A DNA stretch of 64,000 nucleotides from Chamaecyparis obtusa (GCA_027943335.1 BSBK01006754.1:648001-712000), one strand, 5' to 3'. Shown: positions 36,660 to 49,678, numbered from the stretch's first letter. Notes: generated by a model not told the origin, from the sequence alone. Made by a program: numbers and translations.

Positions 36660-37302
36660 TAGAATAACATTGAAAATAATAGCAGAATAACGTTAAAAAT
36701 GCAAGAAGAAAGGTTGCATAGATATAGTAAAGAATAATAAAACATTTGTGTGAGATAGAAAGGAAAGGTTGCATGCCAAAAGATAAAGGAGAAGGGAGAT
36801 AGCTGCGTACCAAATGATAACTATTGTTGCCAGTTTCAGTTTCAGAAAACTAAAGTCAAAGGGTAGTAGTCTGAGAAAGTTATCAATGAATAGCCATGAA
36901 ATAAACTATCATAGAAAGGCTCATTTTCCACAAAGCATAGACTATAAAATGCAGAATTCTTGATTCTCATGAACCATACAGCCCAAATGTTACAGTCCAA
37001 TGACTTGCAGTACATAAATCAACATCAATATCATAGAAAGGTAGTTTTTCGAACCACAAATATCAACATTTTTTATTATCCAAAAACATAATATAGACTC
37101 CATAGGCTGCCAACATATTGAAGAGCATATAGTCTGTGAATCTCAAAATTGAGTGCACAATAAAAAACTGAAGTGGCAATTTAAGACTCGAATAAGAAAA
37201 TATCTGCAAACTTGGAGAGTGTTGAATTAGTAAATGCTCAAAGATATCTATGTAGCATTATCTAGTAACTCTAATTGCATCCAGGTGCAACATCTTAATT
37301 TG

Positions 37303-37714
37303 TGTGTCTGATAATGTCAAATATTCATCCAATCATAATTGGGGAATCATCCTAACCAAATTTTATCTTATATATATATATGCCTGCCAAATGTTGACGA
37401 CATGCAACAGTAACAACCCTACTACAAAGAGAGATAACCAACAATGTCTGGGGGTTAAATCCGATACAAATTGACCCAAAACTCCATTCTCATTTAAATT
37501 CATGGTGCAAAATTTAGTGAGCACAATCAAGCTTCAAAAATACAGTGAAGCCCTCTTTATAAGAGAAAATTAAATGGTTATTATCATGCTTCAATGATAC
37601 AGTTAATCCCTCTTTAATAAAAACAATTCCATAAGTATTATCGATGCTTCATTGATGAAGTTAAGCATCTTTAAAGTAAAAAAATTCACCTAAAATCAAA
37701 TGCTTGATTCAATG
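37303..37714. repeat. Direct repeat B, copy 2 (412 bp)
   Basis: Second copy of 36,245-36,659. A TA microsatellite inside both copies differs in length (36,312-36,326 against 37,371-37,381). Confidence 0.75.
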
Positions 37715-38375
37715 CTTAACAAAAAAAAGGTTGTTGTGCCAATATCTACTGGTTGCGAAAAGAAGAGAGAATGAGAAGGCGGCGTGGAGGGAGGGAGGTA
37801 ACAACAAACTAAATGTATTATAAAACAATAGATTAAATATGTATTAAACATCAATTAGAGATATTTAATAACAGAGATAAATAAATAGAGATAAAGAAGA
37901 GAGATAATTAATAGAAAATAATATAAATAAAGATTGGAAAGGTTTTTTAAAAAGAATGATTTTATATGAAATTCTTTTACTGCCAACGTTGGCAGAGGAA
38001 TAAAACATAGCATAGAGTGATTACAACCCAATACAAAGATCCATCCAAAAAACAACTAGAAATGATCTTGCAAACAAAGGTTACAAAAACCATGCAAAAG
38101 ATGAGATTAAAACCCTTGCAATCACCCAACAAAGGGTGGGGTTAGATCTGAAAAAAACTTGAAATGAAGAAACTAAGCTAGGTTTGGCGGTGAACCGTCC
38201 AAACCCAAAAAAAATTTCAAAATCTACTCTCTGGTGGCAAGCCTTCCAAAGAGGGTTCGAAACTAAAATAACAAAAGAAACAAGAAAGAGATGCAACAAA
38301 TACTGGATCAATAAGGAGAGGCCTTCTCCTTTGAATGACACCTTCCTGAAACACTCAAAACAAGGATTAAACCTT
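37715..38375 (-). other. Probable leader of a truncated Copia-type element, no gene
   Basis: Non-coding. The right half (to 38,375) follows the primer-binding site in minus orientation and so should be element leader. Neither gag nor pol follows before direct repeat B, so the element is truncated or non-autonomous. Confidence 0.4.
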
Positions 38376-38386
38376 CTCTGATACCA
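38376..38386 (-). promoter_or_regulatory. Primer-binding site for initiator tRNA-Met
   Basis: The minus strand reads TGGTATCAGAG directly next to an LTR ending CTAACA. This is the classic plant Copia primer-binding site. Confidence 0.85.
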
Positions 38387-38916
38387 TGTTAGAAATATTC
38401 AAAAAGAAAATAACTTTTAAAGGAAAGAATCCAAGTGAGTGAAGCAAACTGAAATATTTTACCATTAACTCGATGAAAGAGAGATAGCTTCAAGATCTTA
38501 TCAAAACAACCAAAATGCTCCAAGATCAACACAATGAAACAAGGATTTGAAAGGGGAAAGCAAAGAAAACCCCTTGTGAATATTATGAATGAGGCCTTAG
38601 CCTAAACACACACACACAGAGTTGTTCACTTACAATAACTTTATAATAATAAAAAAAGAGAGAGGAGCATCTCTTAAATAGAGATGAGAGAGAGGAGTTA
38701 GAATATAACTCCCAAGTCAATAAATTCCACCATTCATAAGTGTGTGATACAAGTGTCAACATCCTCTTAAGGAGGAATCAACTAATTTCCTTATTAAAGG
38801 AATTACAAAAATATGAGTTGTCCTCCCACTTGGACTAGAGGACAAAATAGAATAAGGATACCTTGGTTTATCCTAATTTACAGTATTACACCAAGGAAAT
38901 ATTATAAATTCTAACA
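38387..38916 (-). repeat. Copia-type LTR (530 bp), minus orientation
   Basis: Begins TGTTAGAA and ends TTCTAACA, an 8 bp perfect terminal inverted repeat. The primer-binding site abuts its left edge, so it is the 5' LTR of a minus-strand element. No matching second LTR was found in the window. Confidence 0.75.
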
Positions 38917-39692
38917 ATAAAGTTATAAAGAGTGTGAGTTGATAGTTTGATTGTAATTGTGAAAAAGATAAAATATTGTAATGTAACGTGTAAAGTAATA
39001 TCTTAAAATGGTTCTATATTATAATTGTAAATTGGGAAAGCCTCAAGGCTGACTCAATAACTTATTCTAGGACTTTGTATAAAGGAAATATTATTCCTTG
39101 GATGGAAAGTGTGATATACAATCATATCTTTGCATTATGGAAGATGCAAACTTATGTATGAGATCTAGTGAACCTGAAAGCAAATATCTTTGGATCAGAG
39201 CATAAATTGGTGTGAGTGAGGCACGAAGAGCTTAAAAAGGACTATACTTGGAAAAGAAGTTGTTTTTGATAGTTTATTTTGGTTACTTGTAATATTCAGT
39301 GAGGATAATACTAAGAATATTTGGATAGTGGGTCCTTCTATCTTCTTCACAACTCCTAACAAGGTTGGAATCTCCTAACAGGGATTCGAAGTCTCCTAAC
39401 AAGGACTCATATGTACTAAATGTATTTCATTTACTCCTAACATATTCAATCCTCTTGCAAGGAACATTTATATTAATGCATCATCTTGTGGGCATCATTC
39501 CCACCGGGGTTTTCCCTCTGATCAAGGGTTTCCCTAGTCAACAAATTTTGGTGTTATTATGTATGTTTATCTTTCTCTAGTTGGTGATATTATTGCTTAC
39601 ATTTTTCAAATATAATAAAGATAATTAGAATGGTTTTAATTTCATAAACCCCCTCCCCTCTCAATTATCTTGGTGGACTTTACTTTCTAACA
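38917..39692 (+). repeat. Copia LTR-like fragment
   Basis: Contains a threefold CTCCTAACA(A/G)GG(A/T) repeat (39,353-39,405), then CCGGGGTTTTCCCTCTGATC and CCCTCTCAATTATCTTGG, phrases typical of plant Copia LTR ends, closing with TTTCTAACA at 39,692. The start is unclear. No coding sequence. Confidence 0.4.
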
Positions 39693-41369
39693 GGCCATAT
39701 ATGGATTAAAGCTCCTTAGAGGTTGGGGGATTGGTGTAAAAAATATGGTAAACATGGAAAGTATCACCTAGTTTTACAAAAGCATGGTCTTCCTTCGTAT
39801 CCAAGACAAATGTGATCTTATAAATTTTCAATTGGATAGTATTTGCCTTGTATTCATCAATGTGAGTGTATAGGGTAAAAATGTGGATGGGGTCCTAGAA
39901 CAATGGTTTGCACATAAAAGAGGCCCCAAAGCCAATATTTTAAACATACGTTTGAATTGTAAGGGAAATAAATATGGAAAATAATTGAAATTAGATAAAG
40001 TAAGATACATACCTCATGATGAAATTAATTTGGAAATACCTATTTTCTAGTGCCTGTGTATAGTTTCTGGCAATTCTACAACCTGTTTTGGACTAGAAAT
40101 GTCGAGATGAAGAAAACCCAAAAAAAATTTGTCTTTCCGACGATAGGTAGTCTTTGACCCTCATAAAAGGTCAAAGGCTACATTCTTTATTTGAAGGTCG
40201 ATTATGACCTTGTTCACAGATCTTGAAAGTTCACTGAAAAGGGTATCAAAATCTACTCTCAGATCCAAAATTTTGCACCTGTACCTACAAGAAAAAGAGG
40301 GTTTTTGTTGTTGGTTTGAGGGGTTTTCCTTGGTCAAACCCTAGTTTGGAATTAATCTTAATATTAAAATTGAAATGGAGAATACTAGCAAGTAGGAGAA
40401 GTAGATCTAACAACGAAGCTATGATATTCAATAGATATGCAAATTGTATTTGAAATGTAATCAAGTATGTTAATATGAAAGCTTGAACATAACATCAACA
40501 AATGTAAATCAAACCTCCATGATTGTATGCTTGGAATCCACCTTGATAGAAGGATGAATGGATCTAGAAGATACACAAAGGATCTTGAAGGAATATCACA
40601 CCATCATGATGGCTAAATCTAGGGTTTGAATGATGAATCTTGAATGCTTGAACCAAATCCCTTCAATGGCTTGAATGCTTGAATCCTTGATCTTCAACGG
40701 AGAACTTGAATGTAGAAGAGGACTTGAATTCTTGAATGGATGCTTGCTTGATCACCTTGAGAGCTTGAGAGAGGAGATTGCAAAACTTGATTGCTTGATG
40801 GAAAAAGAAGATGTGAATGATGGATGTGTAAATGAGAGAGGAATGTCTCCTTTCATAGTGAACTAGGGCACAATCATCTAGAGGGGCCACCTTGGAGAAT
40901 TAAATCCAAATTAGGTCTTGACCTTTATAAAATATACGTATATTAAATGAAATTTGACGATTTACCATTTCGAAACCCGAAATGGCCGACTCGGAGGTGG
41001 GAAAACAAATATCCCTGAAACCCGACACCCAGAAATCAAGGAAATTTGAAAACTGGATAGGGGGTCAAGGAAAAGCTTGGATCTAACTAGGTTAGGGTTG
41101 AGGTCAATCTTGACCAAGTCAATTTTGAGGTTGACTTTGACCCCATAAGGTTGACTTTGACCTTATGGTCAAAAACCTCAGGATCCTGACTCGGAATGCT
41201 AGGAAATGCATATATGAAGTGAAAATCAGGCACAGATAGAAGCAAAATGAGGAGAAAAAGTATGATATGAGAAAAGATCTGATTCAAGGTGCTTGACATG
41301 ATCCCAAAACACCTACTCAAAGGGCTAAACACTCTTAACATAGAAGTGCTTCCATTTTAAGACGATACA
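39693..41369 (-). repeat. Probable 3' LTR region of the minus-strand G-patch Gypsy remnant
   Basis: The minus strand begins TGTATCGTCTTAAAATGG at 41,369, directly after a polypurine tract. This resembles the starts of the two plus-strand LTRs (TGTATGCACCCTAAAATGG and TGTATACATCTAAAAATGG). The left edge was not found. Inside are CTTGAATG repeats (40,615-40,740) and a GGTTGACTTTGACC repeat (41,129-41,165). No gene is supported. Confidence 0.45.
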
Positions 41370-41384
41370 TTAAGCCCCCACTTT
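41370..41384 (-). promoter_or_regulatory. Polypurine tract
   Basis: The minus strand reads TAAAGTGGGGGCTTAA and then LTR-like TGTATCG. A G-rich purine tract before the 3' LTR primes plus-strand DNA synthesis. Confidence 0.6.
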
Positions 41385-42708
41385 AGCAAGAGTATGGATT
41401 TGATGCAAACTCTTGGTAAAGGAGAAGAAAGAGGAGATCCAAGTGGATTCACAAAGAGATAAAATAACACTTAGCTAAGGGCACAAGCCCCCAGACTAAG
41501 GATTAAAACTCAACATACATGCACGAGGGTGCCAAAAGAACAAGGGTTAGTACTAAACAACCCAAATCAATTAGCATAAGAAACCTCGCTAAGAAATATT
41601 TCTCATACTAATATCATATTTGGAAAGCTACCATAATAACATAAATGATTACATAAGAAAGACAAGAGCAACACTATAAAATAACATAGCTTCATGATCC
41701 CATCCTACTAGCATGAAAGTGAAAAGAGAGAAAGGAGAAAGTGATTACCTCGCACAGTAAGATGCCCACCTTACCGTGAATCACCCTGGAGGGAGAGCCC
41801 AACAGGTTCACCCATAAACTGTGCTTGCAATTTTAATGTGTCTTCTAACGGCTTCTAGAATATCCATAGATCCACCTTCTTGTATCACTATGAATATGAA
41901 ATGCGTGTCTCCTCAGGATTTAGCAACTTATGTGCATTACCTTCAGAAGATTTAGCATATTGGAAATGTGTGTCCCTTCAAGATTTAGCAACTTATGTGC
42001 ATTACCTTTAGAGGACTTAGCATATTTGAAATTAGAAATGCATGTCTCTTCAGGATTTAGCAGCTTATGTGTGTTACCTTCCAAGATTTAGCATGCTGCA
42101 AAATAAAAGGTTAGAACAAAAATACATAATATAGAACGAGGGAGGCCATATATATGCCCCCCTCCTTAATATGGAAAAAACATACTATTTTGACATGTTA
42201 AGGAAAGAAAAGAACAAGGATAAAGCCTTCTTTAGCATCAAGACAATATCCATAGACAACATCCAGTCCAAGCCAAGAATGTCACAGCTCCTATGAGGCC
42301 ATGGAAGGGACAAATGTAAAGAGATATCATGCAAGAAGTGAAAAGAAAGTAACCTTTATGAGGGATAGCACACTATTCAGTTTCCAAGGTGAGAGATATA
42401 TCAACCATGGAAACCCAATGTCAAACAACAAAATAGGTTGTGATCAAGGACAAAGATCCTCAATGCAAACCAAAATTTTCATGTATGATTGGATATCACA
42501 TAATAGATAAATACTTCTTACCCAAGGAAAGAGGTGCATCCCGGAAAGATAGAAAAGAAGGAGATGGCATCCTTGCCCCCCAAGTGTAGGAACAAAGATG
42601 GAAGAGGACCTATTATATCACTCACAATTCTATGTAAGACAATGAGCACCCAAGTATTAGGCTACCATTGTTTACATAATGTGGAGCTCCATAATAGGAA
42701 CATAAATG
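41385..42708. other. Non-coding part of the minus-strand Gypsy remnant, with a threefold tandem repeat
   Basis: No RT or integrase motif on either strand, although these would be expected here between the G-patch ORF and the 3' LTR. The plus-strand frames at 42,301 and 42,534 show no motif. The tandem repeat at 41,901-42,103 is listed separately. Confidence 0.5.
41901..42103. repeat. Tandem repeat, three units of 65-72 bp
   Basis: Units start at 41,901, 41,966 and 42,038. Each contains CAGGATTTAGCAACTTATGT (or close to it), an ATTACCTT block and a TTTAGCAT block. Confidence 0.85.
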
Positions 42709-43194
42709 TTATTTAGAGAAAACAAGATTGAAATACAACTCATTGCCACATGATATATAAATAACATTAGTATCAATGAGCTGCCTAATCTTATAATGTA
42801 AAGCTTGACATTCATTAGTAGAGTGTTCATGAAATCTATGATATAAACAAAAAGGAAGAGTCTTCAAGTGTGGACTGCATTTCTTTTTGGGTTTAGGTCT
42901 AGTAATCATCTTAGCACAAAGGAGTTTAGGCAAAAGGACTTCTTGGTCAAATTCCTTCATAGTTTCATCATGTTTTAAAGTGTTATTTGAGATGTTGTTA
43001 ACATTGATTTTTTGTTGAAGATTAAATCCCAATCCATAATAATGCTCATGCCCCCCAGTATGTAAGGGCATTTGAATTCCATGTTTATGCTTACCACATC
43101 CTTGACCATTAAATCCTTGTTTAACTAGGAAATGATAACCAAGACCATAACAAGAAGCCATATCAGAAGGAGTCAATGGAACCTCAATAGTCAC
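42709..43194 (-). pseudogene. G-patch and CHHC-motif part of a Gypsy polyprotein
   Basis: A 161-codon open stretch. Near residues 13-40 a G-patch is visible: YGLGYHFLVKQGFNGQGCGK, then HGIQMPL. G-patches bind RNA or RNA helicases and follow the protease in some retroviruses and in plant Gypsy elements. Near residue 115 comes FCLYHRFHEHSTNECQAL, a C-x2-H-x5-H-x4-C motif like those in plant Gypsy polyproteins. It continues the frame of the protease ORF at 57,864-58,574, from which it was separated by the 43,216-57,795 insertion. Confidence 0.7.
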
Positions 43195-43215
43195 AATATC
43201 ATCCTCAGTAGATTA

Positions 43216-44143
43216 TGTATGCACCCTAAAATGGCCACCTAGACTTTGGGCCCCCATTCAGCAATTTATCAAATCTCTGAATCAATATTTTTAAAAATCA
43301 ACATTTTTCAAATTATATCAATTTCCTTGATCAAATCCTATTTTATCATTTTTTATTATTTTCTATGGGCTAACCATCTTATCCTAAATCTTTATTTATT
43401 TAAAAGGAATTTCCTCCCCTTTTAATAAATAAAAAGCCCCCACTTTTCCTCTTATCCTAAGTTGCACAAATAAAGCATTATTCTTATTTTATAAAAAGAA
43501 GAAAAGCACTTTTTGTCTCATATGGACACAAAAGTCAACTCTTATTTTCTCATTGGAGGATATTTGTGCACATGGATTTCTCTTCTTTCAAGCTCCACCA
43601 TTAATTAAATATTTTTCCTCTTAATCTCCATGGTCCATTCCTTTTCAATTCCTTTAAAAGGAGAGCTCTTTTCTTATTCTTGGATCCCAACTTTTTATGC
43701 TAATCTTATGCTGCAGGATTTCTTGGAGACTCTGGAGCTTTTGGATATCATTTATTGCATTCTAGTTTCTTTCTTGCATCATAGCTTTCATGGCATCTAG
43801 CTTAGTTTCCTTTATGCTTTAGATTAGCTCACATAGCTTAATTAGCAAGCATTTGTAATACTTTCATCTCCATAGCTTAGCTTGCATCTTCATTCTTAGC
43901 ATAGTTGCATTGCATACTCATCTTGATTCTTGAGGATATTGGCATTCTTTCCCTTGTCTCTTTGAATCTCCCATTGTGTGGTTTACTAGCAAGGTTGCAT
44001 GCTTCAATAGCTCTAGCTGAGAGCGCCATCAACATCCTTTTGACTCCATGCCTAGAGAGCTCTGGGTCACTTTCTCAAGGTTTCCCATTCATGGATTTCC
44101 TTGGAAGTAAAGACTTAGAGAAGTGCACATCTTAGTGTGTACA
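43216..44143 (+). repeat. 5' LTR of the Tat-type element
   Basis: Starts TGTATGCACCCT and ends AGTGTGTACA; same length as the copy at 56,868-57,795. It contains the weak TATA-like CCTTTAAAAGGAGAG near 43,650. Its central part is shared with the LTR at 59,750, so the two elements are related. Confidence 0.9.
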
Positions 44144-44147
44144 TTTT

Positions 44148-44159
44148 TGGCGCCCACCA
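44148..44159 (+). promoter_or_regulatory. Primer-binding site
   Basis: Four bases after the LTR the sequence reads TGGCGCCCACCA. Many plant Tat/Athila elements have a primer site starting TGGCGCC, for tRNA-Asp. The match beyond the first seven bases is uncertain. Confidence 0.6.
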
Positions 44160-44192
44160 TTGAGTACCTCTTTACCATCTTCTTAATCAAAT

Positions 44193-46160
44193 ATGGACAT
44201 GAGCTACACTTTGACTAGGAGACAAAGAGAAGTAATGGATCAAACTCTTGATGACATTTTCCAAAGACATAGGGATAACATGTTGTTTGGTGATGACAAC
44301 CAACCTGAATCACCCCCTATTAACTCAAGATATTTAGATGCCCATCAAAGAGCTGAAAGACATTATGGGAAAGCTCACCAAGATGCACAGTCACAACATG
44401 AAGACCAAAACCATGAATCTAGTGATGCTCATGTGAATGCCACATTCACTAACGACTTGTTCAAACACTCATAGTCCAACTCACCGCTCAAAACAACCTC
44501 AATATATGCTAATGAAAGGCTCAAAAGAATTGAGCGCAAAAAGAAAGCTTTTTTGGATGAACAAGCTGCTAAAGAAGAAAGGTTTAGACACCTAGAAGAA
44601 GAGAAACAAGCCTTGCTAGAGTTGAGAAGAAAAGCATTCCAAGAGGAACAAGATAGGCTTTTAGCCCAACAACTCAATGACCAATTTAACAAAAGGGGTA
44701 TCAACAGTGGAAACAACTCTCCACCCTCTACTACCTCAAGAACTCCAAGAAGTAGAAGGTGGTCAAGGACCCCATCAAGATCTCCTAGTCCTAGAGGAAG
44801 GAGGATTTCACAACATAGGAGATGAACACCTCCTAGGAACTCAAGATAACCCTCCCAACGAGCTCATCATGGCTCTCAACATGGAGGAAGTAGTGCAAGT
44901 TTTGATGATCAAGACTTTATGAGAATGCAACAAGAGTAGCTATTCCAACAATATGTGGAGAAGTACCTTGATCAAAATAAAGATAGGTTCCTAGAGAGTT
45001 TGATTAACAAGGGTGCTAGAGTCCCTTACAACTTTGATGTGGATAGGAGGATCAAGAAACAAGGACCCTCTCAAGAAGAGGAAATCAAGAAACTCAAATG
45101 AATGATGGAAAAGGTTTTGGCACCTAAAAGTTCCTTTTCGCTTGATTCTATTTGTCCCAACCCTTTCGACAAAAGTGTGACTATGATAGATTTTCCTAAG
45201 AAAGTTGAAATTCTCCAATACAACAAGTATGATGGAATTGGTGACCCACATGATCATGTGCACCAGTTTTATATCATGATTTTTGAGTTCCACCATGATG
45301 ACTCTTACCTTATGAGATTATTTCCAAGGAGCCTCAAAGGCCAAGCCATGGAGTGGTTTACCAACATAACCCCTCCCGTCAAAACTTTCAAAGAACTTGT
45401 CCACAAATTCGTTCAACATTTTGCATACAACTTATCAAGATTAGTCACTATGTTAGACTTATGGAATTTGAAACAAAACCAAGGGGAATCCTTTGTTACC
45501 TTCTTGCAAAGGTGGAGATGATTGTGCCCCTGCTATTCTAGGACTATTCCTGAGCATGAAAGGATTGACATCATTGTTAGTAATTTGGTACCTGAAATGC
45601 GTTATGAGGTTCAAAAAATGGTCTTTGATTCCTTCGATACTATGGTTGAGACCGCATGTCAAATTGAGGACGTCTTAAAAGAACAAGGCATTTTGACCAA
45701 ACATAGCAATAACAACAATGATCAAAACCCTAACAATGCTAATAAGGACAAAGGTAAACACTCACACTGGAACAAGAATAAGCAAGTAGTCAATGATGGA
45801 GTTGTGGACTCTTCCCAACCCAAGGATCAAGGAGTCCTCCATTTGTCTAGTGCAGTTCAAGCTATGAAGCTCAACACATCCTCCAACCAACAAGAGCATA
45901 AACCTAAGTATCAAGAAAAGCCCAAGAAAAAGTTGCGACAGTTTTCTAAGTTGGGTGACTCATATGAGGATGTTTTCAAGACCCTTATTGCCAATAATCT
46001 TGCACAACCACAAGATCCAGCAAACTTCCACATACCTAATGTTAAGCCACATTGGTGGAATGAAAAAGCTTTCTGTAAATACCACAATGGCATTGGACAT
46101 GACATCGAACATTGCTAGAAACTTAAACACCTCATTTAGGATCTTATTGAAAGTGGTAAA
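44193..46160 (+). pseudogene. gag of the Tat-type element
   Basis: From MDMSYTLTRRQREVMDQ a frame with stops near 44,472, 44,823, about 44,936, 45,100, 45,519 and 46,118 encodes a Glu/Lys-rich coiled-coil-like part (44,520-44,690), an Arg/Ser stretch, and the capsid block LQYNKYDGIGDPHDHVHQFY, LFPRSLKGQAMEWF (45,215-45,360). Near the end it has AFCKYHNGIGHDIEHC, a CHHC motif. The gag at 62,999 shares the YDG-GDPHDHV and RSL-GQA-EWF blocks. Confidence 0.85.
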
Positions 46161-46175
46161 CTTCAAATTGATGGG

Positions 46176-48340
46176 TTGAATGCCAATGCAAACCACAAGG
46201 CATTCAAGGAGCCTTTGCCTAAATATGAAAAGGGGGAAGCCTCTAAACCCAAGAATGGCAAGGCTGAAATCAACTATACCTACATAGGTGTAGAAAAGGT
46301 GGTTAATATGCTTGAGATTATTGAAGAAAATGTCAACATGATGCGAAACAAAGATTCTTATAGTCATGATGTGGGCTTTCCTCCTATATTTGATGAAGAA
46401 CCCATGGTGGTGCTTAGGGGTCCTCACTCTCAAAGGTCATCCCAAGCTCTTAAGATTGTCACCATAAGCCAAAGTCAAGGTCTTGTGGTTATTAGAGGTC
46501 CTAGTTCCAACTAGTCTAGCAAACCCAAGCAAGTGACATCCAATAATGTCACCACCAAGTCAGCAGTCAATCCTAAAATGAGCTATAATCTTGTTGACCA
46601 ATTACAAAGAACACCAGCTCAAATCTCAATTTTTGAACTCCTAGAATTGTCTCCAAGACATAAGCATGTCCTTGAGGATGCTTTGCGTACAACCAATGCT
46701 CCTAACAACATAGATGTTGACCAATTCCAAAATATGGTTAACCACCTTGCCAGCCCTCACTACCTCACATTCTCAGAAGAAGATGACAAAACCTTGAGCC
46801 ATCTGCATAATCTTGCCCTTCATATCAAATTCATGATTCATAAGACCCATGTCAGGCATGTGTTGATTGATGGGGGTGTTGGGCTCAATATTTGTTCCTT
46901 GAGTTTGTTGAAGATACTAAGTTACTCTGAGAAAGTTATTGATACTTGTAATAAAATCACCATTAAAGCCTATGATGAGGTAGAAAGAAGCTCCAAGGGC
47001 TTGGTCATCCTTCCTATCAAGATTGGCCCTGTTGAAAAGCACATTTTGTTCCAAATTGTTGATGCTAGTCCTTTAGCCTATAATATCCTACTTGGTAGAC
47101 CATGGATCCATGACATGCAAGCAGTGTCATCCACCTACCACCAATGTGTTAAGTTCCCCTATAATGGAGTAGAAGTTTGTATACCTGGGGATAGCACATT
47201 ATCTGTTAATGCAATTTCAGCAAGGACTCATATTCCTCTCAATAGAGAAGTAGAGGATTTTGATGCCACTTTAGCACAATGCCAGAATAAGTTTAAATCC
47301 ATAGACCTTGGTATGGGGGGTTATCAAATTGACTCCTTCACAAAACTATCAGTCTCACCTAGGTCCTATGGTAAACCTTCACAAGAGATGCATCCCTCAT
47401 CTTCAGCAATGACTCTGTTTGGTACATTTGTAGAGTCCTCAGTGCCCATACAAGATGAAAAAGAAGAGGTAGTTGTTAGACATTGGATTTACAAGGAGGA
47501 AAAATACAAGCATAATGAAAATTTCTCCCCATCTCCTAAAGCTTATGGGAGAGGATACACTTTGGTCAAAAATATGGGCTACCCAAGTCATGGTCCTCTC
47601 AGTCATAGATTAGATGCTAAGGTTGAACCACTCAATCATGCTCTCTTTGGCCGTAGATCTAAGACAACAATTGGCCTAGGTTTTGAAAGTTAGAACAAGA
47701 AAACTACTCCTATCCTTGATACAATGAATAGTGATGATGAATCTAGCTACATACCCAATTTTCAAAATCAACAAGATAGGTGTGAAGGTTGGGTCCCTTC
47801 CACCAATCTCCTTTGGGGAGATTTAGATGCTCCAGTTACCAATCCAACAATTTCAAACCTAGAACAAGAAGTATCCACTATTGAAGATCATGTTGAGGAT
47901 CCTATTCAAGAACATCAATACACAAATGGAATTCAAGAAGGTGTTACCCTTGGTGACATCAAAGCCTCTACCTCAAGGCCTAAAAAATATGCTTGGTGTA
48001 AACATCCCAGCTAGGATTCAGATATAGACTCACGTGAGTATGAGTGGGAGACTCTTTCTAATTTTTCTACAATTGACATGGACATTGATGTCGTCCATAC
48101 ATATGGTTCCCAACTTGAGGTAGCTAACGAGTCTAGTGTAGGATTAGAGGATTGGAATCCACGAGTCGCTTTAGTGGATGATGCTTTGCTTGGTAGGATA
48201 AGTCCTGATTTGGGTACCTTAGAGGGATACTTGATGGATCCTAACTCTGTAATCACCAAAGATGATACCATTCACATACACAATATTGAACCACTCATTG
48301 ACCTACCCATTGCCAATCCTCACCTAATTGATTGGTCTTA
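46176..48340 (+). pseudogene. Protease region of the Tat-type element
   Basis: A conserved DQLQRTPAQISIFELLELSP block comes first (46,600). The aspartic protease follows with HVLIDGGVGLNICSLSLL (46,855-46,910) and AYNILLGRPWIHDM (47,080). The active site reads D-G-G, as in other plant Tat proteases. A damaged G-patch-like stretch is at 47,545-47,690 (GRGYTLVKNMGYPS, GRRSKTTIGLGF). Acidic linker sequence with stops at 47,691, 48,012 and 48,339 leads on to RT. The frame is open for 386 codons at 46,533-47,693, the longest in this element. Confidence 0.8.
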
Positions 48341-48659
48341 GCGCTATCAAGAGCCTCAGCTCCTAACTTTCCAAAATGACTATGAGATAGAATGTTACCT
48401 AAATGCCCTTGAACCTGTAGTCTCTTCCACCAGTGAACCAACTACAAGCATGACAGAACCAGATATCAAGTACCTTAGTCACAAAATGAAAAGAAAAGAA
48501 AAAAAGAATAAGAGTTCTGATTGTGAAAACCACTATATGTGGTGGTGTCAGAACCTAAAAAAGTAAAAATAAAGGATGTATCCAAGGGTGAAAACCTCTC
48601 TAAGGCACCTAAGGATGAGGTACTTGATCATCTCCCAAGTTACTTTCAGGATAGATCTT

Positions 48660-49678
48660 CAATGCTTGTTGAGCCTACACAGCCAGTTAATTTGAATACA
48701 TAAGAGGCTCCACAAATTGTGCATTTAGCTCAGTCTCTATCAACATAGGAAAAAGAAGCATATACCAAGTTCCTACAGACCAAGAAGATTAATTTTGCTT
48801 GGACTTGCTTAGACATGCTAGGATTGGATACTAGTCTCATTATGCATTACTTGTCCATAGCTCCAGGTATCAAACTAGTAAAACAAAAATTGAGGAAAAT
48901 GCATCCTCACATAGCTCTTCTTGTCAAAGTTGAATTAGAAAAACTCCTTAGTGCAGGATTTATATGATCCATTGATTATGCCGAATGGATATCCAATATT
49001 GTACCAGTTTCAAAACATGACAAGTCCATTCACGTCTACACAAATTTTAGAGATCTTAATAAGGCATGCCCAAAGGATGATTTTCCACTTCCAAACATAG
49101 ACATGATAGTGGACATGACTACGGGTTATGAGATATATTCTTTGATGGATCATTTTTCTGGGTATAATCAAATCAAAATAGCTCATGAAGACCAGGAAAA
49201 GACCGCATTCACTTGTGCATGGGGAACCTATTGCTGGAATGTCATTCCATTTGGATTAAAGAATGCAGGAGCTACTTATCAAAGAGCTATGTCAACTATC
49301 TTCCATGACATGATGCATAAGAATATGGAAGATTATGTGGATGACACCTTGGTAAAATCTAAAAAAAGGGATACACACCTAGGTGATTTGGAAGTAATTC
49401 TAGATCATATGGAACAGTTTCAATTGAGATTAAATCCCAAAAGGTGTGCATTTGGATTCACCTCTGGAAAACTCTTAGGATTTATCATTTCAGCTAAAGG
49501 AATAGAGGTGGACCCAAAAAAAGTTCAAGCAATATTGGATATGTCACCTCCCAAAAACATCAACCAAATGAGGAGTCTTCAAGGACATCTTCAATCTATA
49601 AGGAGGTTTATTTCACAACTAGCTGATAGAGCTCAACCCTTTAATAAGACTTTACACAAAGGGGTTAAATGTGTCTAG
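48660..49678 (+). pseudogene. Reverse transcriptase of the Tat-type element
   Basis: RT blocks in order are FAWTCLDMLGLD, KLRKMHPHIALLVKVELEKL (48,890), NIVPVSKHDKSIHVYTNFRD, LMDHFSGYNQIKIA (49,143), VIPFGLKNAGATYQRAM and the active site EDYVDDTLVKS (49,329; YVDD kept). Then come LNPKRCAFGF and the thumb to about 49,670. Stops at 48,703, 48,748, 48,967 and 49,676 break it. Confidence 0.9.

Noticed and set aside
36245..37714. CRISPR-like array
   Set aside because: There are only two long repeats with one spacer, in plant nuclear DNA.
38376..38386. tRNA gene near the Met-tRNA complement
   Set aside because: Only the primer-binding complement is present; no cloverleaf can be drawn.
42301..42716. 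Two plus-strand frames of 60-69 codons
   Set aside because: No motif, and no link to a neighbouring gene; they lie in the non-coding tail of a minus-strand element.
46533..47693. Longest open frame (386 codons) as a cellular aspartic protease gene
   Set aside because: It lies in series with gag and RT of an LTR element and has retroelement protease blocks.
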